The position numbers and the translations under genes are program-made. Below the pieces are notes generated by a model. The model did not search any database. It was given only the letters and a program-made list of their open reading frames with translations, and had not been told where the DNA came from. A stretch of 11,634 bases of DNA from Methylomonas sp. (GTDB lineage Bacteria > Pseudomonadota > Gammaproteobacteria > Methylococcales > Methylomonadaceae). Shown here in pieces: positions 6,051-11,634 of this stretch. Positions within the stretch are counted from its first letter, which is position 1; each line of letters begins with the position of its first letter. The stretch is from positions 1 through 11,634 of the forward strand of contig JALXCS010000323.1 of the NCBI GenBank assembly GCA_026990815.1, read 5' to 3'.

Positions 6051-7469
6051 ATGTCATTTACATCAATAATATCTAGGAATTTTGGCAGGATAGTTGGAAT
6101 TTTAATTCTGTTTAGAATTATTCTCTTTGTCTGCTTCATTGGCTTTGATGGTCAATATATCGAAGAAGACTCTGACTATTATCTTTGGCTGGCCGATATT
6201 TTGAGAGAACATCATGTGTTCTCACCATCTGATAAGCCTCCTTTTTCGCCGGAATTATTCAGGACACCTGGCTATCCAGCTTTTCTTGCTTCACTGAAAG
6301 AGCTGGGCATGGAAAGCCCCAAATGGATTGTTCTTTGGCAAGAATTGATTTACGGGCTGTGTGTCTTTATTTTCTTTCATTGCGGCAAGCCGCTTTTTGG
6401 TGGAAAAATCACTCGTTTAGGTGTGATTTTTTTGCTGATAGAACCGGGTGGATTGTCTACCCCGAAAGTGATTTTGTCAGAGACCTTGTTTTTACCTTTT
6501 TTCTTATCAGGTTTATTGGCGGTTGGCCAGTATTCACGTAAAAAGAATTGGAAAGTGTTGTTTTTTGCCGGTGCTATGATGGGAATAGGGGCCTGGATAA
6601 GGCCGGCAATTTTATATTTCCCCTTTGTTGTTGCTATAACCCTGGTCGCATTTGCTATTAATGATAAAAAACGTTGGTTGCATAGTGGTGTTTTGCTATT
6701 TTCATTTATCCTGATGATGTCCCCCTGGTTAGCCAGAAATTATAGTTATTTCGGTAAAATAGTCATGTCAGGCCAGCAAAGCAATATGCTGGCGAATTAT
6801 CATGTGCCTGTGGTTTGGGAATCGGCCCAAGGAATTCCTTTTTGGGAAGGCCATAAAAAAATCAAGGAACATGTTAAACAGGCTATTGAAGAACAGGCTG
6901 AAAGGCTGGGTCGAAAATTGACCATAGCGGAAAAATTTGATCTGGAGCAAAAGATAGCAATCAGCGAATTGAAAAAATATCCCTGGCATTATTTGAAGCA
7001 ATGGTGTTTTGGTGTTATGAAAACCATGTATGGAGCCAATCTTTTCGAGGTTTATCACGCATTCAGGCATCGAGCGGATCGTTTGCACTATTTTGAGATC
7101 GAAGCCACTGATTTTAAGGAAAAAGTCTACATTTTTCTGATAAATCAAGATTATTTTTATATTGCGGAGGTTTTGCTGAGAGTGGCAGTTGGTTTTTTTG
7201 CACTCATTGGTGCGTTTTGGATTGTAATAAGAAAAGATTGTTTTTTGTGGATTATGATGTTGGCTAATTTCTATTTTATTTGTGTGCCTGGTCCAATGGG
7301 GTACGCTAGATTTCGTTTTCCAGTCGAAGTTTTTTGGTTTATTCAGGCATACTATGGTTTTATCTGGATAATGAGTTTTTTACATAAGGGAGCCTCGAAA
7401 AACCGACACGAGAAGTTCAAGAGTGAAGTGGAAGGAGTACAGAAACCGCAGTTTATGAATAATATATGA
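6051..7469 (+). CDS. GT-C family membrane glycosyltransferase (PMT/ArnT-like), copy 2
   Basis: A 472-residue paralogue of the gene at 873-2378, with the same landmarks in the same order: an N-terminal membrane segment (13-31), the acidic first loop EEDS (D40) followed by YYLWLADIL, RTPGYP (71-76), a SETLFLPF block, WIRP, NYHVPVVW and PGPMGYARFRFPV (413-425). It is expected to use a polyprenyl-phosphate sugar on the periplasmic side. Two non-identical copies flanking one donor-type cluster suggest two linkages or two acceptors for a shared donor, but this is inference. Copy 2 has a shorter first external loop and a charged C-terminal tail of about 30 residues that copy 1 lacks. ATG 6051 has no Shine-Dalgarno sequence; TAAAAT at 6039-6044 is very close to it, so a very short leader is possible. 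It is divergent from the UbiA gene and lies 120 nt before guaB. Confidence 0.85.
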   Translation: MSFTSIISRNFGRIVGILILFRIILFVCFIGFDGQYIEEDSDYYLWLADILREHHVFSPSDKPPFSPELFRTPGYPAFLASLKELGMESPKWIVLWQELIYGLCVFIFFHCGKPLFGGKITRLGVIFLLIEPGGLSTPKVILSETLFLPFFLSGLLAVGQYSRKKNWKVLFFAGAMMGIGAWIRPAILYFPFVVAITLVAFAINDKKRWLHSGVLLFSFILMMSPWLARNYSYFGKIVMSGQQSNMLANYHVPVVWESAQGIPFWEGHKKIKEHVKQAIEEQAERLGRKLTIAEKFDLEQKIAISELKKYPWHYLKQWCFGVMKTMYGANLFEVYHAFRHRADRLHYFEIEATDFKEKVYIFLINQDYFYIAEVLLRVAVGFFALIGAFWIVIRKDCFLWIMMLANFYFICVPGPMGYARFRFPVEVFWFIQAYYGFIWIMSFLHKGASKNRHEKFKSEVEGVQKPQFMNNI

Positions 7470-7551
7470 GTATTTCGAGCAGCTCCCAACACAGCAATCG
7501 GACGTCGCAATGTTTTTCGAGTTGTCACAGCCGAAAACAGGGAAAACATAG

Positions 7552-7557
7552 TATAAT
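7552..7557 (+). promoter_or_regulatory. Candidate -10 element of the guaB-guaA operon
   Basis: A perfect TATAAT preceded by GAAAACATAG. The nearest -35-like hexamer, TTGTCA (7522-7527), is 24 nt away, which is too far for a standard promoter, so the -35 is weak or an activator is needed. The predicted start near 7564 leaves a short leader of about 26 nt before guaB. I see no PurR-type operator. Confidence 0.5.
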
Positions 7558-7589
7558 GAACGGTTATATTTTTGGCAGTAGGGGGTTAT

Positions 7590-9056
7590 ATGCAAATAAT
7601 ACAAGAAGCACTGACATTCGATGACGTTCTTCTGGTGCCTGCCCATTCGACAGTTTTACCGCGAGAAGTTGATTTAAAAACCTGGCTGACCCGCGAAATT
7701 CAACTTAATATTCCGCTGATGTCTGCAGCAATGGATACCGTTACCGAAGCAAGGTTGGCCATTACTATGGCCCAGGAAGGCGGAATCGGTATTATTCATA
7801 AAAATATGAATGCAGAGCAGCAAGCCAATGAAGTACGACGTGTCAAAAAATTTGAAAGTGGTGTAATACAGGAGCCGATAACGGTATCACCGGATATCAG
7901 CATACAGGAAGTGATTAATCTGACTCATGCAAAAAATATTTCCGGGGTACCGGTTGTTGTCGGTGATGATCTGGTTGGTATCGTAACTGGTAGGGATTTA
8001 CGTTTTGAAACGCGCTTTGATGAGCCGGTTTCCAAGGTAATGACACCAAAAGAAAGGTTAGTTACTGTTAAAGAAAATGCCGGACAGGAAGAAGCAATCA
8101 AATTATTACATGAACATCGAATTGAAAAAATACTGGTGGTCAATGATGAATTTCAATTACGTGGATTGATTACTGTCAAGGATATTCAAAAAGCCAAAGA
8201 CTATCCTAGCGCCTGTAAAGATAATCAGGAGCGGTTGCGAGTCGGTGCGGCGGTTGGTACCGGGCAGGGAACTGAACAACGGGTCGAAGCATTGGTTGAT
8301 GCAGGAGTTGATGTCATTATTGTTGACACAGCACATGGTCACTCACAAGGGGTGCTGGAGCGAGTCCGCTGGGTGAAACAGAAATATCCGGACGTTCAGG
8401 TGATTGGTGGCAATATCGCTACTGCTGATGCTGCGAAAGCACTGGTTGATGCGGGTACTGATGCTGTAAAGGTTGGTATTGGTCCTGGCTCCATTTGCAC
8501 CACTCGGATTGTAGCCGGGGTAGGGGTTCCACAGATCACTGCGATTAGTGATATTGCGGATGCATTACAGGGATCAGGAGTACCCTTGATTGCCGATGGA
8601 GGTATTCGTTTTTCTGGAGATGTTGCCAAGGCGCTGGCTGCCGGTGCTTATTCAGTTATGCTCGGAAGTCTTTTTGCAGGAACAGAAGAAGCTCCTGGAG
8701 AAGTCGAGTTGTATCAGGGGCGTTCATATAAATCATATCGAGGGATGGGATCTTTGGGAGCCATGTCGCAGCAGGAAGGTTCCAGTGATCGGTATTTTCA
8801 GGAAGATGCTAGTAATGTTGAAAAGCTGGTGCCAGAGGGTATTGAAGGTCGGGTACCTTATAAAGGTAGCGTGATAGCCATTGTTCATCAGCTTATTGGA
8901 GGCGTTCGGGCAAGCATGGGTTACACTGGCAATCAAACAATCAGTCAAATGCATGAAAATGCCAAATTTGTGCGTGTAACCAATGCCGGAATGCGGGAAA
9001 GTCATGTTCATGATGTCAGTATTACCAAGGAAGCTCCAAATTACCGGATGGACTAG
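7590..9056 (+). CDS. guaB: Inosine-5'-monophosphate dehydrogenase
   Basis: Oxidises IMP to XMP with NAD+, the first committed step of GMP synthesis, in the cytoplasm. From ATG 7590 the product is 488 residues, the usual bacterial length. The N-terminal EALTFDDVLLVP and PLMSAAMDTVTE open the TIM barrel. Two CBS domains occupy about 90-205 (VIQEPITVSP to GLITVKDI). The catalytic loop is GIGPGSICTT with the nucleophilic cysteine at about 303. ADGGIRFSGD binds the IMP phosphate, and the flap has YRGMGSLGAM. I chose ATG 7590 because AGGGGG at 7580-7585 is a good ribosome binding site 4 nt before it; an in-frame TTG at 7572 would add six atypical residues. guaA follows after 51 nt. Confidence 0.98.
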   Translation: MQIIQEALTFDDVLLVPAHSTVLPREVDLKTWLTREIQLNIPLMSAAMDTVTEARLAITMAQEGGIGIIHKNMNAEQQANEVRRVKKFESGVIQEPITVSPDISIQEVINLTHAKNISGVPVVVGDDLVGIVTGRDLRFETRFDEPVSKVMTPKERLVTVKENAGQEEAIKLLHEHRIEKILVVNDEFQLRGLITVKDIQKAKDYPSACKDNQERLRVGAAVGTGQGTEQRVEALVDAGVDVIIVDTAHGHSQGVLERVRWVKQKYPDVQVIGGNIATADAAKALVDAGTDAVKVGIGPGSICTTRIVAGVGVPQITAISDIADALQGSGVPLIADGGIRFSGDVAKALAAGAYSVMLGSLFAGTEEAPGEVELYQGRSYKSYRGMGSLGAMSQQEGSSDRYFQEDASNVEKLVPEGIEGRVPYKGSVIAIVHQLIGGVRASMGYTGNQTISQMHENAKFVRVTNAGMRESHVHDVSITKEAPNYRMD

Positions 9057-9107
9057 TTTGTTTAATTCCTTGAATTCACCGTTTTAAATTTCTATTCATT
9101 TTTTAAT

Positions 9108-10697
9108 ATGACAGCCAAGCAGCCAAGTAATATTCATGCTGACAAAATTCTGATTCTTGATTTTGGATCACAATACACGCAGTTGATAGCCCGACGCATC
9201 CGTGAAATTGGCGTCTATTGTGAAATTTACGCTTATGACTGTGAAGCAAATGCAATTGAACAGTTTACCCCAAAGGGAATTATCTTATCTGGCGGGCCAG
9301 AGACCGTTACTAGCGGTAATACGCCAAGAGCACCAGAAATTGTTTTTAAATTGGGGGTCCCTGTTTTGGGGATTTGCTATGGCATGCAAACCATGACTGA
9401 GCAGCTCGGAGGCAAAGTTGAATCATCCGAGCACCGGGAGTTTGGATATGCCCAGGTCCGGGCAAGAGGCCATTCTAAATTATTGCTCGATATTGAAGAC
9501 CATACCACGCCGGAAGGATATGCGTTACTGGATGTCTGGATGAGTCATGGCGACAGATTGATTGAATTACCTGCTGGTTTTAAACGCATTGCTAGTTCCG
9601 ATGGCGCGCCGATCGCTGGTATTGCTGATGAAACCCGAAAATATTACGGTTTGCAATTTCATCCAGAGGTTACTCATACTCGCCAGGGTGGGCGAATTTT
9701 GGAACGTTTTGTTGTTGAAATCTGTAATTGTGAAGCGCTGTGGACGGCGCATAATATTATAGAGGACACTGTTGTCGCAGTAAAAACCAAGGTTGGAAAT
9801 GATCAGGTTATCCTGGGTTTGTCTGGAGGAGTTGATTCTTCTGTAGTAGCGGCACTATTGCATAAAGCTATTGGTGAACAGTTGACTTGTGTTTTTGTGG
9901 ATACTGGCTTGTTACGATTACGTGAAGGCGATCAAGTGATGGCCACTTTTGCTGAGCACATGGGTGTTAAGGTGATTCGCGTCGACGCAGAATGGCGTTA
10001 TCTTGATGCTTTGGCAGGCGTAGCAGATCCGGAGCAGAAACGTAAAATTATCGGCAATTTGTTTATAGAAATTTTTGATGAAGAGGCGGCGAAATTATCG
10101 GATGCCAAATGGTTGGCGCAAGGGACAATTTATCCAGATGTCATTGAATCGGCAGGAGCAAAAACCGGCAAGGCGCATCTTATTAAATCTCATCATAACG
10201 TTGGCGGATTACCTGAAAATATGAAGTTGAAACTGGTTGAGCCACTTAGGGAGTTATTCAAGGATGAAGTCAGGAAAATTGGTCTGGAACTTGGGTTACC
10301 GTATGAAATGGTTTATCGCCATCCTTTTCCGGGACCGGGTCTTGGCGTTAGGATTTTAGGTCAGGTTAAAAAGCAATATGCTGATTTATTGCGTTTGGCT
10401 GACGCAATTTTTATCGAAGAATTGTACCGCCACCAGTTGTACGAAAAAGTCAGCCAGGCATTTGCGGTTTTCCTGCCGGTTAAATCAGTTGGAGTGATGG
10501 GTGATGGTCGTCGCTATGATTATGTGATTGCCTTGAGAGCCGTGGAAACCATAGATTTCATGACCGCCAGATGGGCGCATTTGCCTTATGATTTTCTGGA
10601 TCTGGTTTCAAGGCGTATTATCAATGAAGTTTCGGGAATTTCCAGAGTGACTTATGATATTTCCGGCAAGCCGCCCGCAACTATTGAGTGGGAATGA
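9108..10697 (+). CDS. guaA: GMP synthase (glutamine-hydrolysing)
   Basis: Converts XMP to GMP using ATP and glutamine, the step after GuaB. At 529 residues it matches the usual single-chain enzyme. The class I glutamine amidotransferase domain (about 12-205) has the nucleophile C90 in GICYGMQTM and the partners H184 and E186 in LQFHPEVTHT. The ATP pyrophosphatase domain has the PP-loop SGGVDSS (238-244). The C-terminal dimerisation domain ends with GISRVTYDISGKPPATIEWE, the conserved family terminus. The first ATG at 9108 gives a short extension before DKILILDFG and lacks a clear Shine-Dalgarno sequence; translation may depend on guaB. All catalytic motifs are intact. Confidence 0.98.
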   Translation: MTAKQPSNIHADKILILDFGSQYTQLIARRIREIGVYCEIYAYDCEANAIEQFTPKGIILSGGPETVTSGNTPRAPEIVFKLGVPVLGICYGMQTMTEQLGGKVESSEHREFGYAQVRARGHSKLLLDIEDHTTPEGYALLDVWMSHGDRLIELPAGFKRIASSDGAPIAGIADETRKYYGLQFHPEVTHTRQGGRILERFVVEICNCEALWTAHNIIEDTVVAVKTKVGNDQVILGLSGGVDSSVVAALLHKAIGEQLTCVFVDTGLLRLREGDQVMATFAEHMGVKVIRVDAEWRYLDALAGVADPEQKRKIIGNLFIEIFDEEAAKLSDAKWLAQGTIYPDVIESAGAKTGKAHLIKSHHNVGGLPENMKLKLVEPLRELFKDEVRKIGLELGLPYEMVYRHPFPGPGLGVRILGQVKKQYADLLRLADAIFIEELYRHQLYEKVSQAFAVFLPVKSVGVMGDGRRYDYVIALRAVETIDFMTARWAHLPYDFLDLVSRRIINEVSGISRVTYDISGKPPATIEWE

Positions 10698-10709
10698 TTA
10701 TTCAGGTTT

Positions 10710-11072
10710 ATGAAAGATTTAACTGAAATTCAACAGGCGCTCAGGCAGTTTGCTGCTGAGCGGGATTGGGACCAATTCCATTCCCCGAAAAATTTGGCGA
10801 TGGCGTTGAGTGTTGAAGCTTCTGAACTGCTGGAGCATTTTCAATGGCTGACAGAAGCTCAGTCTGCCGATTTGGACGATCAAACCAGGGACCAGGTACG
10901 GGATGAAATTGCCGATGTTCAGGTTTATTTGATACGTTTGGCTGACAAATTGAATATCGATATTCTGGAGGCGGTCAGCCAAAAAATGCAAAAGAACAAA
11001 CAGAAATATCCCGTAGAAAAGGTGCGCGGCAGTTCAAAAAAATATACTGCTTATTTGGATAAAGACAGTTAA
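10710..11072 (+). CDS. MazG-like nucleotide pyrophosphohydrolase
   Basis: A 120-residue all-alpha NTP pyrophosphatase of the MazG/RS21-C6 type, which hydrolyses nucleoside triphosphates to the monophosphate and pyrophosphate and often clears modified or excess nucleotides. The Mg2+-binding ExxE-ExxD signature is complete: E36 and E39 in VEASELLEHFQW, and E66 and D69 in DEIADV. The helical N-terminus (LRQFAAERDWDQFHSPKNLAMAL) and the KYPVEKVRGSSKKY tail are typical of the short single-domain subgroup rather than the long two-domain MazG. The start ATG is 12 nt after guaA, with AGG just upstream, so it is likely co-transcribed. Which nucleotide it prefers cannot be read from sequence. Confidence 0.92.
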   Translation: MKDLTEIQQALRQFAAERDWDQFHSPKNLAMALSVEASELLEHFQWLTEAQSADLDDQTRDQVRDEIADVQVYLIRLADKLNIDILEAVSQKMQKNKQKYPVEKVRGSSKKYTAYLDKDS

Positions 11073-11167
11073 TTTTTCTTGATTGCCCACAAGATTTCAC
11101 CAATTCATTGAAGTGGCAAATACTGTAAGAAACTATCAACAATAGTTATAAATAGAGTTGGTTTTTA

Positions 11168-11236
11168 TGTGGGGGCGACTTTAGCCACGAAAAGGCAACG
11201 TCAATATACAAATCGTGGTTAAAAGACACTCCCACA
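11168..11236. repeat. REP/BIME-like inverted repeat pair
   Basis: The unit TGTGGGGGCGACTTTAG continuing to CCACGA (11168-11190) is followed after 22 nt by its inverted, diverged copy (11213-11236, ending CTCCCACA). The unit resembles the TGTGGGAGCG-type repetitive extragenic palindromes found in many gammaproteobacterial genomes. A facing pair forms a BIME-like element that can fold into one long stem. It lies about 95 nt downstream of the guaB-guaA-mazG-like operon, a typical place for transcript-stabilising or terminator-protecting REPs. No other copy is in this window. Confidence 0.7.
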
Positions 11237-11306
11237 TTTTATTTCCACATATCCCTTTCTGACGGTTCCCAGATCACACTCTGTCTGGTATGTTACTTCC
11301 CAGGTC

Positions 11307-11332
11307 AATAGATTCGTTCTATTACTTTTTTT
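11307..11332 (+). terminator. Possible AT-rich Rho-independent terminator
   Basis: AATAGA (11307-11312) pairs with TCTATT (11318-11323) around a TTCG-containing loop, followed 2 nt later by seven T (11326-11332). The stem has a single G-C pair, so it would be weak. It is the only hairpin plus T-run downstream of the gua operon. Confidence 0.35.
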
Positions 11333-11634
11333 GTTGTAAAGTGACTGAAACATATACGTAATCAGGTAACTTTTTAATCCAGGACTGCATCCTTGTGGAA
11401 GCGTCGAAAAGTTATCCTTGAATTTTCAGAGCACGAAATATGTTATACCAGCTCCAATACTTGCATATTTTCCGCTCCATGTGGAGTTTGTTGCAAGAGC
11501 CAAAAACGTGGCTCGATCGCTGATTCAACACCGCTAGCGAAAATTCAAAGGAAATATCACTTGTCGTGGCGCATGAAAAAGAGCAGCAGGGGCGAGAAGC
11601 AGTTAAAAAAACCTTTGCTTTTTTTAAAAATATT

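Larger units (their letters stand above)
11073..11634. other. Intergenic region without a convincing gene
   Basis: This 562-nt stretch contains the REP/BIME-like pair and the weak terminator listed separately, and small hairpins: AACTAT/ATAGTT (11131-11147), CCAGA/TCTGG (11270-11289) and GAGCCA/TGGCTC (11497-11514). On the minus strand a 32-codon frame from 11524 down to a TGA at 11426-11428 ends in SIGAGITYFVL, which resembles the last strand of an outer-membrane beta-barrel, but stops in the same frame lie just upstream. It may be a decayed gene end. A plus-strand frame without stops runs from 11378 to the window edge but is rich in Cys and Ser and not protein-like. Confidence 0.5.

Noticed and set aside
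7394..7521. CTCGAAAAA (7394-7402) inverted as TTTTTCGAG (7513-7521)
   Set aside because: A 9-bp AT-rich match over more than 100 nt that begins inside a coding region is expected by chance.
7572..7589. TTG start at 7572 for guaB, giving 494 residues
   Set aside because: The extra residues are not part of the family, and ATG 7590 has a strong AGGGGG ribosome binding site and gives the normal 488-residue length.
7352..9011. Several minus-strand open frames opposite the GT-C copy 2 end and guaB
   Set aside because: They are shadows of well-supported plus-strand genes with no recognisable product.
11378..11634. Plus-strand frame without stops to the window edge, containing ADSTPLA, briefly reminiscent of an IS982-type transposase DST motif
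   Set aside because: The surrounding residues do not match a transposase, the composition is rich in Cys and Ser, there is no ribosome binding site, and no terminal repeats are visible.
1..11634. CRISPR arrays, tRNA or rRNA genes
   Set aside because: No regularly spaced direct repeats, cloverleaf-like sequences or rRNA segments were seen.

Overview
The window looks like a moderately AT-rich chromosome segment of a Gram-negative bacterium, most likely a gammaproteobacterium. That assignment rests on the full-length GuaB and GuaA proteins in adjacent order, the low-GC codon use and a REP/BIME-like repeat. No marker gene here fixes the genus, so the taxonomy is inference.

Layout. (1) 1-754: the 3' remnant of a group II intron. 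The last ~185 residues of its reverse transcriptase/maturase (thumb and domain X) are followed by well-formed ribozyme domains V and VI. The 5' part of the intron is missing. (2) 873-7469: an envelope-glycan type cluster. Four minus-strand genes run from 5727 down to 2458 in the order UbiA-family prenyltransferase, GtrA-family membrane protein, HAD phosphatase, radical SAM protein. The first three are separated by -1 to +1 nt and look translationally coupled. Two paralogous plus-strand GT-C (PMT/ArnT-like) membrane glycosyltransferases flank this block, one on each side. (3) 7590-11072: a nucleotide-metabolism operon, guaB-guaA followed 12 nt later by a MazG-like nucleotide pyrophosphohydrolase. 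(4) 11073-11634: no convincing gene. It holds a paired REP/BIME-like inverted repeat, a possible terminator and short hairpins.

How the genes may work together. The UbiA protein has the motifs of the decaprenyl-phosphate phosphoribosyltransferase branch (RxxxWxKN, NExxDxxxDxxHPxK, LDV...R, KRxxE). With a small HAD phosphatase, a GtrA protein and GT-C transferases, the set parallels the mycobacterial route to polyprenyl-phosphate pentose: PRPP plus polyprenyl-P, then 5'-dephosphorylation, then membrane translocation, then GT-C transfer outside the membrane. My working hypothesis is a polyprenyl-phosphoryl-pentose donor pathway that decorates a surface glycan or lipid. A radical SAM enzyme sits where mycobacteria use the DprE1/DprE2 redox epimerase, neither of which is in this window. 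The individual family calls are well supported; the assembled pathway is inference.

Non-coding structure is concentrated at the cluster edges: an imperfect palindrome of about 158 nt between the divergent UbiA and GT-C genes (5860-6017), a perfect 11-bp inverted repeat across the stop codon of the first GT-C gene, and a short direct duplication of the second GT-C gene's start region.
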